Source of the DNA: JBJKRF01 sp046704785
GTDB lineage: Bacteria > Chloroflexota > Anaerolineae > Anaerolineales > Villigracilaceae
DNA: 39,672 nt
NCBI GenBank assembly: GCA_046704785.1
Contig: JBJKRF010000073.1
Coordinates: forward strand, 1-39,672
Reading direction: 5' to 3'
The stretch's first letter is position 1, and the number at the start of each line of letters is the position of its first letter. The position numbers and the translations under genes were made by a program. Positions 9,375 through 17,174 of the stretch are shown here, one piece after another. The notes beneath the pieces are model-generated. The model was not told where the DNA came from, did no database searches, and saw only the letters and a program-made list of their open reading frames with translations.

Positions 9375-9584
9375 TTACCAGATTTTGCCGCTCGGCTGCC
9401 TGTCAAGTACAAATCCGATGACAGCGCCCACCACTACACCGATGGGAACCCAAAGCACAATCGAATGTGCAGCGACGCCGATTGCAGCACCGACACCCAC
9501 ACCAATTGCTGTCCAGGCTCCCATTAATTTGTGATCTTTCAAAGTTTTTCTCTCGTAACGCTCAACTATGATTCCTACTGTCAT
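9375..9584 (-). CDS. Small glycine-zipper membrane protein
   Basis: About 69 residues if started at the ATG at 9584. A short charged N-terminus (ERYERKTLKDHK) is followed by two hydrophobic stretches rich in spaced glycines (AIGVGVGAAIGVA and PIGVVVGAVIGFVLD) and a short basic tail. This pattern is common in small bacterial inner-membrane proteins of unknown function, where the glycines pack the two helices together. The start is uncertain: no candidate has a good ribosome site, and a GTG at 9665 or an ATG at 9527 are possible. No function can be assigned. The 9585-9851 stretch upstream holds nothing I recognise. Confidence 0.5.
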   Translation of the reverse strand: MTVGIIVERYERKTLKDHKLMGAWTAIGVGVGAAIGVAAHSIVLWVPIGVVVGAVIGFVLDRQPSGKIW

Positions 9585-9851
9585 CGATGGATTTTGACTC
9601 TCTGAGAATGGTGCAGTACAAAGCAGATTTGTGCAGGTGTGGACGGCGTTCTGCGCTGCCCACACCTGTATGTGTACTCGTCAATTCCGGAGAAAGGAAC
9701 CCATGGAAACGGTATGGGAATGGAAACGGTATTTGTATATGGCGACTAGTGCTGCAACTTTGTATGAAAGTAGAGAGCGCAAGGCCTATTTTTTGGGGAA
9801 GAAATTCAGAATGCAACCCTACAACTTTTCTTTTTTAAGGAAGTCGCGGTG

Positions 9852-10301
9852 CTAGAGAGGCCACATACCGATCTGTTTGGAAATACGCCGCAAGTTTTTG
9901 CGTAATCTCTTGGGGGATGCGATCCTGCTAACGGACTCTGCCACATCTACGGGAATATCGCTGGCTTCTTTTATAAAGGCGGAAGTTGCTTTGGCGGAGT
10001 TGTGCACAAAATCCTCGGCGGCTCCATCTTTCTTTGCCTTTGCGGATTTCTGGCGTTCGTTCTCGTAAGCATCAATCCCTTTCGAGAAAGCCTTTGCAGC
10101 CTTTTGCGTCATGTGAACCATATCCCCTTCCAGGCGTTGGACATCTTCGAGGCCTTCGGAGTATCGCTCCTCTCCATCGTCCTCGCTGTTTTTGTCCTTT
10201 TTTCGGCTTTTGTATTCCAGAACGATCGGTTGGATTTTCGGGTGTAGTTCACCGTGTGAGTGGTGCAATAAACGGACTTTTTTATTCTGAAGGGTGGTCA
10301 T
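9852..10301 (-). CDS. Hypothetical charged helical protein
   Basis: Protein of 149 residues that I do not recognise with confidence. The N-terminal 35 residues look like a short beta-rich module (KKVRLLHHSHGELHP...VLEYKSRKK). The rest is highly charged and alanine-rich, predicted helical, without membrane segments or a signal peptide. The first part faintly resembles small domains of unknown function such as DUF6312, but that is a guess. It starts 2 bases after the stop of the upstream acidic protein, and a GAGGAGG ribosome site lies inside the end of that gene, so the two are translated as a pair. An interaction between the basic/amphipathic helix here and the acidic tail of its neighbour is plausible but unproven. 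Confidence 0.65.
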   Translation of the reverse strand: MTTLQNKKVRLLHHSHGELHPKIQPIVLEYKSRKKDKNSEDDGEERYSEGLEDVQRLEGDMVHMTQKAAKAFSKGIDAYENERQKSAKAKKDGAAEDFVHNSAKATSAFIKEASDIPVDVAESVSRIASPKRLRKNLRRISKQIGMWPL

Positions 10302-10303
10302 GG

Positions 10304-10621
10304 TTAATCGTCCTCCTCATCGTCATCATCGTCGTCGTAATCATCCAACAGGGGCAGGATCATCCTTTCCAGGTCCAGTCGTCGACGCCTGGATTTTTCG
10401 TAGACCATGACGACAGGAACTAACACCTTCCCGTTGGCATCTTCTCCCAACATGTCTTTGACCTCATCAATGACGTCAAGGACTTCATCCCACAATTTGC
10501 CTTCGCCATTTTTTAGGTCTTTAATGGTACTGGCTTTCTTTTTGCCCAAATCAACAATAACGGGCTGGGTCATCTCTGTCGATGTTTCTACAGCTTCTGC
10601 TTCTGCGGTTTTTTCCACCAT
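10304..10621 (-). CDS. Hypothetical protein with poly-acidic C-terminal tail
   Basis: Protein of 105 residues with an acidic, Thr/Glu-rich N-terminus and a central conserved-looking block (VIVDLGKKKASTIKDLKNGEG, about residues 21-41). A helix-rich section (about 43-60) and a basic patch (KSRRRRLDLER) follow, and the tail ends in about ten consecutive Asp/Glu residues. The DLGK...K.LK.G.G pattern resembles a small family I know only as a domain of unknown function (possibly DUF6200). GAGGAA sits just before the ATG. It is first in a two-gene operon with the 149-residue protein. Function unknown; the acidic tail may bind cations or a basic partner. Confidence 0.65.
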   Translation of the reverse strand: MVEKTAEAEAVETSTEMTQPVIVDLGKKKASTIKDLKNGEGKLWDEVLDVIDEVKDMLGEDANGKVLVPVVMVYEKSRRRRLDLERMILPLLDDYDDDDDDEEDD

Positions 10622-11408
10622 AATTTCCTCGCTTTCCTCTAAAAAACATGAGTTTGAGAAACGATACCCGGATGGCTCAAAACATTGTGATGAGCGATTT
10701 CAGGGTGTACACAAAGAGTTAGGGGAGATGAACCGGACACTTGGTGATGAAGCTTCTCTAGGAAGTGCCCGGAATGCTGTAGTGCCTACAAAATCCTACA
10801 CTTCAAGCCGTAGTTTCCTAATCCGACGTAAGTACTAATGGGATTGACAACAGCTAATGTTTAGATATATGATGGTCTCAAGTTCGATGTTGCCTGACGT
10901 ATTTTACCTTATTTGTTTATTTTATGATGAACTTTAAGTAAAAATCTGGAACCAGGCGAGAAAATGTCGGTAAATATGTCCAGTTGTTGAAATGACAAGC
11001 CTATTGACTTTGATATTATAGCGCAATGTGATGTCAGGAAACCACCGGTAAAGATCGAAACATATTTGCTGAATATCGTAGACCATTGGTTGGCTTCATC
11101 TGTGTTGTTGTAAAAAAAATATAGATGATGTTCAACTTGTGATTTGCGGGGGGAAATGACATCTTCTCGTTACAATTGAGACCAACTCAAAACACCTGGA
11201 ATGTCGTTCATTGGTAATATTTAATATTGCACTGTTCCTGCGATACGGAAGGTATGGAATAGTGACAATGACGAGGAATACAGGTCCTTTCCGGCATTTA
11301 TGCCAGGAATGTGATTCAGGTATTTGTTCCTCAACATATTCGGCGTTACTCAACACCAAAATTCGAAACGCCAGGTGGCCAGTTTTTAATCAAGAGCGGA
11401 GTATAAAA
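10622..11408. other. AT-rich non-coding region before the biosynthetic cluster
   Basis: This 787-bp stretch separates the minus-strand block from the plus-strand cluster and is visibly richer in A/T than either side. I find no convincing gene; an open extension upstream of the PKS (from 11211) lacks a ribosome site and any PKS-like sequence. It probably carries the divergent promoters of the acidic-protein operon and the cluster. Confidence 0.6.
10844..10871 (+). promoter_or_regulatory. Candidate promoter of the biosynthetic cluster
   Basis: A perfect TTGACA (10844-10849) is followed after 16 bases by TATATG (10866-10871). It points toward the PKS but lies about 540 bases upstream, so it would give a long leader. 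Other promoters closer to the gene cannot be excluded. Confidence 0.35.
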
Positions 11409-14400
11409 ATGACCCCTTCTCGGCAAGACCACTCAATGGATACACCAGACCCAATCGCTCTGATTGGTGTCGGGTGCAAGCTTCCTGGAAATATCCTTAC
11501 TACAGGAGAGCTACTTAAGGCCCTGCGTGATGGCCGTGACCTGATTACCGAAATACCGCCTGATCGTTGGGACGTGAATGCCTATTACGACCCCGATCCG
11601 CTTGCACCGGGCAAGACTTATGTGCGCAAGGGAAGCTTTGTCGAAGACATTTACCGCTTCGACGCCGGTTTCTTCGGGATCTCGGATGCGGAAGCTGCAC
11701 GTATGGACCCGCAGCAACGCATGGTTCTTGAAGCTGTCTGGCATGCCTTGGAAGATGCCGGCCAGTCGGCAGAAGAACTGATGCACAGTAATACGGGTGT
11801 GTTCCTGGCAATGATGAACACCAACGGATACTCCCATCTTAAAGGTGTGTTCGAAGGCCCCATGGGAATCACCGCTTACGATGCCATGGGAGACGCTATG
11901 AGCATCTCTGCCGGACGCATCTCCCATTTCCTCGGGCTGGAAGGCCCCTGTCTGACGCTTGACACGGCTTGCTCCAGTTCCTTGGTTGCCTTGCATTTGG
12001 CGCGCCAGAGTATCCTTTCGGGCGATTGCGACCTGGCCATCGTTGCAGGCGTGAACGCCATCTTGCATCCCGCCATCCACATTGCCTTTTCGAAGGTAGG
12101 GCTTATGTCCCGCGCCGGGCGTTGTGCCACCTTCGACTCTTCGGCGGATGGATATGTCCGCGGCGAGGGTTGCGTGGCGGTAGTTTTGCGTCGCCAATCC
12201 CAGGCTGTCGAAAAAGGCGACCGGATCATCGCCAGCATCGTCGGTACGGCGGTCAATCAAGATGGGCATACTCCGGCCCTTACCGCTCCGAACGGGCGTT
12301 CGCAGGAAAAAGTGATTCGCAGCGCGCTGGCGCGCGTTGGCGTTAGCCCAGGCGAGGTAGGCTATGTGGAAGCGCATGGCACCGGCACTCCCGTCGGCGA
12401 TCCCATCGAGATGAGTGCGATCGTGAATGTCTTTGGGCCGGGCCGCACCGATGATCAGCCGCTGTACGTTGGTTCCGTCAAAAGCAATTTTGGACACATC
12501 GAAGCGGGCGCCGGTTTGTTGGGACTGGTCAAAACCGCTTTGTCGCTGGAACAGGAGGAGATCTTCCCCAGCATCCACTTTACTCAACTCAACCCCAACA
12601 TCGACCTTGGCTATGCTCCCGTTCATGTGGCGACGAAGAGAACGCCGTGGCCGCGTTCCGATGCACCGCGGTTGGCCGGCATCAATTCGTTTGGCTATAG
12701 CGGCACGAACGCTCACGTGATTTTGCAGGAAGCACCGGCTGTGACGAACGGCCATGTTGCGGCGGCCCAGAAATCGAGCTTGGTCGAGCACGGAAGTAAC
12801 CTGGTGGTTATCTCGGCCAAGTCGACGGCCTCGTTGGGTGAACTGGTCGACCGCTGGATCGACTTCCTGGAGAAGGATAAAGCCGCTTCGTTGGATAACA
12901 TCGCTTTTACGGCGGCGTTGGGTCGTACACAGCTTGGCCATCGATTGGCAATTATCGGTAGCGAAAAGGAGGAGATCAAGCAAAAACTCCTCTCGTGGCG
13001 CGACGGTCGTACTCCCAAGGGAATGGCCTCCGGTCAGGTCTTTGTCAAGATCAAACCGAAAATCGCTTTCATGTTTACCGGTCAGGGAGCGCAGTACGCC
13101 GATATGGGGCGCGAACTCTACGAGAGCGAAGCCCGTTTCGCCGAGGCCATCGATCGTGTGGCGGCGGCTATGGACGATGAGTTGGGCGTTCCGCTGCACG
13201 AGGTCCTGTTCGGCGAAAAATCGGCGACCTACCTGGAAAATACACGTTACGTCCAACCGGCCATGTTTGCCGTTGAATATGCCTTGGCAGATTTGCTGCA
13301 AGATTGGGGCGTCGAGCCGGCTTACGTCATCGGTCATAGCGTTGGTGAGATCGTGGCAGCCTGCGTGGCAGGCGTTCTGGACCTGGAAGATGCGGCCCGT
13401 TTTGTAGTTGCCCGCGGCCGTTTGATGGGCGGATTGCCCGCAGGCGGAAAGATGCTCGCCATCGCCGCCTCCGTCGAACAGGTTCAACGTTGGGTTCAGG
13501 GTCGGGAATCGCAGGTTGCAATTGCGACGGTGAACGGCCCGCATGCTGTGGTGGTCTCCGGCAGCGCCGAGGCCGTGGCAGAGATCGACGAAATGGCGCA
13601 GGCGGCTGGTCGTCGCACCAAGGAACTCGAAGTTTCCCATGCCTTCCACTCCCCGTTGATGGATCCCATCCTGGACGAACTCACCCAGGTGGCCGGTTCG
13701 ATGCGCATCCACCCGGCGCGCATTCCCATCGTGTCGAACACGACCGGCGATTTCCACGGCGATGAGATCAACCCCGAATATTGGAGTAGCCATGTGCGAC
13801 ACGCGGTTCTCTTCCATCAAGGCATGGAAAAAATCGTCGATGCAGGCTGCTCGGTCGTGGTCGAAATCGGGCCCCACCCGGCGCTGACGCCTGCGGTGGT
13901 GACGGCCTTCGACGCTGCCGGCATCCAGGTGTTGCCAACGTTACGACACGATAAGAAAGACGTGCTCAATCTCCTTGGCAGTCTGGCGTCGCTTTACGCG
14001 AACGGCGCGCCGCTAAAGTTTGAGCGCCTCTTCTGGAATCCCACTTACCATCGCATATCGCTTCCGTTGTATCCCTTCGGCGGCGACCGATATTCATTGA
14101 GTATGGAAGGCGTCATCGACCTGCCGCCCGAAGCTTTTCCTTTGAGTGGGCCGGTGGGTGCGTCTGGGGAGGAAGAACAGGATGAACTTCCCGCGCTTCC
14201 CGAACCGCTCCATCCTTTGCTGGGTACGGTGGTGACCCATACAGCGCGGAAGACCGTCTTCGAAATCGGACTCAAGACCAGCATCCCGTGGACGGATCAC
14301 CGCGTTTTGGGCGCTACGGTCTTCCCCGGTACGGCCTACATCGAGATGGCCCTGCGCGGCTTTTCAGCGATTTCGGGGCAGGATTGGTGCGCTGTTACCC

Positions 14401-15473
14401 TGAAAGAAGTAGCCTACGAGCGACCACTGTTGCTCTCTTACCGTCAGGAAAAGAAGGTGCATCTGACTCTGGAACAAGCAGTCAGCGGGAAGGGAAGCAC
14501 TAAATTTACCATCGGCGCAGGCGATGACAGTGGTGTCGTCTACTGCCGAGGCCGCATCATGGCTTCGAAGGAAAAGCAGGAACAGGTGAGCCTGGACGAA
14601 GAATTAGGCGCCCGCAAGTCGGAGTTGCAAACAGGTCCGTTCTACGGCGAACTACGCAATCGAGGCTTGGAGTATGGCGCCAAATTTGCCAACGTGCGTG
14701 AAGTCTGGCAAGGGGAGGCCGGCTCCGGTGAAGCCGTTGGGCGTGTGGCCGATTCCCCCTTGGCTTCTGCGAACGGCCACGATCCGTTCAAGAATGCAGT
14801 CCTGCTGGACGGCTGTTTACAGGTCTTCGGCGCTGCGCTTGGGCTACTCGACGATATCAACCAGGCGGGTGTCTTTGTTCCTGCCTCCATTCAGTCCGTG
14901 ACTTTGCAACGCGAACTACCCTCCGAGATGTGGAGTCACGTCAAGCTGAATTCGAATGGAAACAAACGGGCCGCGCTGGCAAACGTCCGTGTGGTGAATG
15001 AGGAGGGTGACTTGCTCGTCGAATTCAACGGGCTTGAACTCCGCCATACCCTGTCGATGTCTGCTAGCGCACAGGGCGCTTCTGGGAACGGAAAAGCCAA
15101 ACTGCCCGTGAACAAATTCTTCAAATCGCGGGAGCATTTGATCGAACTCTTGCGCCCCATGTCCAGAAAAGAGCGCGTAGCGCTGCTATCGAAATGGATG
15201 GCTGCCGAAATCATCGATACGATGGGTCAGGCGGCTGATGGGCTGAGCATCGAAAAGCTTCCACCGTCTACGGCGTTTCTTGAAATTGGACTGGACTCCC
15301 TGCTGGTTACCGAACTACAGCGTCGCATCCAGGAGCGCTTGGAATTCCGCTTTAAACCAATGCAGGGCTTGGACTACCAGTCGATCGAGTCGCTGGCGGA
15401 ATTTATCCTCGACGATGTGCTATCCGCCGATTTAGTGGAAGCCGCCGTACCGGAGCCTGAAGTAGAGAATTAA
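11409..15473 (+). CDS. Type I polyketide synthase, KS-AT-DH-ACP, no KR
   Basis: Protein of 1354 residues with one module. KS: active-site cysteine in DTACSSS (C188) and histidines in EAHGTGT (H323) and KSNFGHIEAG (H363), all intact. AT: GHSVGE (S644) and HAFH (H744-747), the signature of malonyl-CoA selection. DH: HRVLGATVFPG (H964) and LLDGCLQ (D1134), both catalytic residues present. ACP: GLDSLL (S1297). No room exists for KR or ER between DH and ACP, so the DH must receive a hydroxyl made by a ketoreductase supplied in trans, probably the SDR at 29016. There is no loading or thioesterase domain. An iterative polyene-forming synthase is likely. ATG at 11409 is chosen for GAGCGGAG upstream and because the KS starts about 15 residues later. 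It is the first gene of the cluster. Confidence 0.95.
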   Translation: MTPSRQDHSMDTPDPIALIGVGCKLPGNILTTGELLKALRDGRDLITEIPPDRWDVNAYYDPDPLAPGKTYVRKGSFVEDIYRFDAGFFGISDAEAARMDPQQRMVLEAVWHALEDAGQSAEELMHSNTGVFLAMMNTNGYSHLKGVFEGPMGITAYDAMGDAMSISAGRISHFLGLEGPCLTLDTACSSSLVALHLARQSILSGDCDLAIVAGVNAILHPAIHIAFSKVGLMSRAGRCATFDSSADGYVRGEGCVAVVLRRQSQAVEKGDRIIASIVGTAVNQDGHTPALTAPNGRSQEKVIRSALARVGVSPGEVGYVEAHGTGTPVGDPIEMSAIVNVFGPGRTDDQPLYVGSVKSNFGHIEAGAGLLGLVKTALSLEQEEIFPSIHFTQLNPNIDLGYAPVHVATKRTPWPRSDAPRLAGINSFGYSGTNAHVILQEAPAVTNGHVAAAQKSSLVEHGSNLVVISAKSTASLGELVDRWIDFLEKDKAASLDNIAFTAALGRTQLGHRLAIIGSEKEEIKQKLLSWRDGRTPKGMASGQVFVKIKPKIAFMFTGQGAQYADMGRELYESEARFAEAIDRVAAAMDDELGVPLHEVLFGEKSATYLENTRYVQPAMFAVEYALADLLQDWGVEPAYVIGHSVGEIVAACVAGVLDLEDAARFVVARGRLMGGLPAGGKMLAIAASVEQVQRWVQGRESQVAIATVNGPHAVVVSGSAEAVAEIDEMAQAAGRRTKELEVSHAFHSPLMDPILDELTQVAGSMRIHPARIPIVSNTTGDFHGDEINPEYWSSHVRHAVLFHQGMEKIVDAGCSVVVEIGPHPALTPAVVTAFDAAGIQVLPTLRHDKKDVLNLLGSLASLYANGAPLKFERLFWNPTYHRISLPLYPFGGDRYSLSMEGVIDLPPEAFPLSGPVGASGEEEQDELPALPEPLHPLLGTVVTHTARKTVFEIGLKTSIPWTDHRVLGATVFPGTAYIEMALRGFSAISGQDWCAVTLKEVAYERPLLLSYRQEKKVHLTLEQAVSGKGSTKFTIGAGDDSGVVYCRGRIMASKEKQEQVSLDEELGARKSELQTGPFYGELRNRGLEYGAKFANVREVWQGEAGSGEAVGRVADSPLASANGHDPFKNAVLLDGCLQVFGAALGLLDDINQAGVFVPASIQSVTLQRELPSEMWSHVKLNSNGNKRAALANVRVVNEEGDLLVEFNGLELRHTLSMSASAQGASGNGKAKLPVNKFFKSREHLIELLRPMSRKERVALLSKWMAAEIIDTMGQAADGLSIEKLPPSTAFLEIGLDSLLVTELQRRIQERLEFRFKPMQGLDYQSIESLAEFILDDVLSADLVEAAVPEPEVEN

Positions 15474-15547
15474 CCATCCTGTTGGATGGAGGAGACTCCG
15501 TCCATGCCTGATCACACTTGACTGTTCTGCGCTATGAGGAGAGTAAA

Positions 15548-16969
15548 ATGACCGACTCACTTTCTGTAGATGTAGATTTTGCACTGAATTATATTGAGAA
15601 TCATCTTGACAAACGCCAGGTTAACAAGATACAGCACGCGTTTCCATCCCCGCGTTTTTGGAGCGAGACCGATGTGCCTGTGAGCCAAACGCTGGCGGAC
15701 CGCCGAAAGCTCCATGACATGGGGCTTGGTTCTCCTGTCAACCTGTACGTGGGTGTCCCTTATTGCATTCAGACCAATCCTGGAAAATGCGGTTACTGCC
15801 TTTTCCCGGTGGAGGCTTTTACGGGGAATGTTGATCTCGAAACCTATTTTGACTATCTCAAGAGGGAAGCTGCCATGTACAAGGAGGCACTCGAGGGAAT
15901 TCCCCTGGGGGCGGTCTTCTTCGGCGGCGGAACATCGAACCTCTACAAGGCCGATAAATATATCGAGTTGATGAATCTGGTGCGCGACTTGTTCCCCAAT
16001 ATTCCTCCGTACGTGGACGTCACGCTGGAGGGCATTCCGCAACTCTTTACCCGCGAAAAGATGAAAGCTATCCGCGACGCTGGTATGAACCGCATCAGCA
16101 TGGGCGTCCAGCAGGTGAATGAACGGCTGAATAAGCTCAGTGGGCGCAAACAGACCACGCAACATACCATCCAGGCGTTGGAATGGGCGCGCGAATTTGG
16201 CCTGGCCGCCAATATCGATTTGATCTTTGGCTGGCCGCAACAGACTGTGGAAACCATGGTCGAAGACCTGGAGACGGCCATCTCGTGGGGCGTGTACGAT
16301 ATTACTCACTATGAACTGAATGTCGGCGGTCCGACGGACTTTGCGCTCAACCGTTATCATGAACTCCCCAGCACCTTGAGCAACCTGGAAATGTACCGGG
16401 CCTCGCGCGATCTGTTGACGAGCCACGGTTTCGAACAGGTCACCGCCTATAACTGGCGCAAACCTGGCGATCCGAACAGCCGCACGTACGAGGAAGGCGT
16501 GACGCGCCGCTTCGACAGCATGGATACCTTGGGCCTGGGTTATGCCGCGCTCACCTTTTTTAATGATGTGACTCTTGAAGATGGGCATTCATGGTCCTTC
16601 ATTAGTTGGCGCGATCTGAAGGAATACAAGGCGGCCATCGACGATGGAAGATTCCCTGTGGAGCGTGGTTTCCGCCATGAACGTGAAGATTTCATGATCT
16701 CTTTGGTGTGGCGCAATCTCTTTGGCCTGGAAATCGACCGCGAGAAATTCTACAAGGCCTTTGAAGACGACGCTTATGATTTGTTCAACGGTGTTTGGAA
16801 GGCGCTCGAAGAATACGAATTTATCGAGGTCACACCAGAAAAGATCAAGCTTGTCAACGACGGCCCATTCTATACGCCGATGATCCAGACACTGCTGGCG
16901 GAAAAGCGTTATCATTACCTGCGTGAAAAGATGGTTGCCGAAGTACAAGGCCAGGAAATCTTTACATAA
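15548..16969 (+). CDS. HemN-like radical SAM enzyme with CX7CX2C motif
   Basis: Protein of 473 residues. The SAM-cluster cysteines are C73, C81 and C84 (YC-IQTNPGK-CGYC), spacing CX7CX2C instead of the usual CX3CX2C. FFGGGTSN follows about 45 residues later, as in the HemN/HemW family. The barrel continues with DVTLEG, RISMGVQQ, NIDLIFGWPQQ and THYELNVGG, and a HemN-type C-terminal domain is present (about 350-450). HemN-class enzymes bind two SAM molecules. Relatives in secondary metabolism (Jaw5, C10P, YtkT) install cyclopropanes or methylate sp2 carbons. Location between PKS and NRPS, away from any heme gene, argues for a polyketide-tailoring role, not coproporphyrinogen oxidation. ATG at 15548 has GAGGAG six bases upstream. 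The reaction is inferred. Confidence 0.85.
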   Translation: MTDSLSVDVDFALNYIENHLDKRQVNKIQHAFPSPRFWSETDVPVSQTLADRRKLHDMGLGSPVNLYVGVPYCIQTNPGKCGYCLFPVEAFTGNVDLETYFDYLKREAAMYKEALEGIPLGAVFFGGGTSNLYKADKYIELMNLVRDLFPNIPPYVDVTLEGIPQLFTREKMKAIRDAGMNRISMGVQQVNERLNKLSGRKQTTQHTIQALEWAREFGLAANIDLIFGWPQQTVETMVEDLETAISWGVYDITHYELNVGGPTDFALNRYHELPSTLSNLEMYRASRDLLTSHGFEQVTAYNWRKPGDPNSRTYEEGVTRRFDSMDTLGLGYAALTFFNDVTLEDGHSWSFISWRDLKEYKAAIDDGRFPVERGFRHEREDFMISLVWRNLFGLEIDREKFYKAFEDDAYDLFNGVWKALEEYEFIEVTPEKIKLVNDGPFYTPMIQTLLAEKRYHYLREKMVAEVQGQEIFT

Positions 16970-16996
16970 TTTCTAGCCTTTCCTTACGAACCGGAT

Positions 16997-17022
16997 AGGG
17001 CGCCGTATGGCAAAGGCGCCCT
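16997..17022 (+). terminator. Hairpin after the radical SAM gene
   Basis: A perfect 8-bp GC-rich stem, AGGGCGCC (16997-17004) with GGCGCCCT (17015-17022), lies 28 bases after the stop codon. It is followed by GATTTCC, a poor T-run, so termination may be partial. Confidence 0.5.
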
Positions 17023-17061
17023 GATTTCCACAGTTTCGTTATCGAACTCTTTTGGTTCTTT

Positions 17062-17148
17062 GGGAAGAAGTGGGGTTGATGGGTAGATGTGGAGACACAC
17101 CTCCACAAATCTACTTCACCCCACTTGTCTCCCAAGAGCCCTCTTTTT
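17062..17148 (+). terminator. Long imperfect hairpin plus T-run in the NRPS leader
   Basis: Arms 17062-17094 and 17101-17133 pair in blocks: AAGTGGGG with CCCCACTT, GTAGAT with ATCTAC, GTGGAG with CTCCAC, around a 6-base loop. CTCTTTTTAT (17141-17150) follows. It ends only about 27 bases before the NRPS start codon, so it is either a terminator with read-through or an attenuator controlling the NRPS and downstream genes. Confidence 0.6.
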
Positions 17149-17174
17149 ATGAAAATAGATGATGGGTAAGCCGG

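Noticed and set aside
11211..11408. N-terminal extension of the PKS by 66 residues
   Set aside because: No ribosome site at 11211, AT-rich sequence and no homology to KS N-termini; ATG 11409 has a good site.
11511..13877. 788-codon open frame on the minus strand opposite the PKS KS-AT region
   Set aside because: It mirrors the strongly conserved KS and AT domains; its translation has no recognisable motif and is a by-product of codon bias.
15548..16969. Heme-pathway HemN/HemW assignment for the radical SAM gene
   Set aside because: Cluster spacing is CX7CX2C and all neighbours are secondary-metabolism genes, so a housekeeping heme role is less likely, though not excluded.
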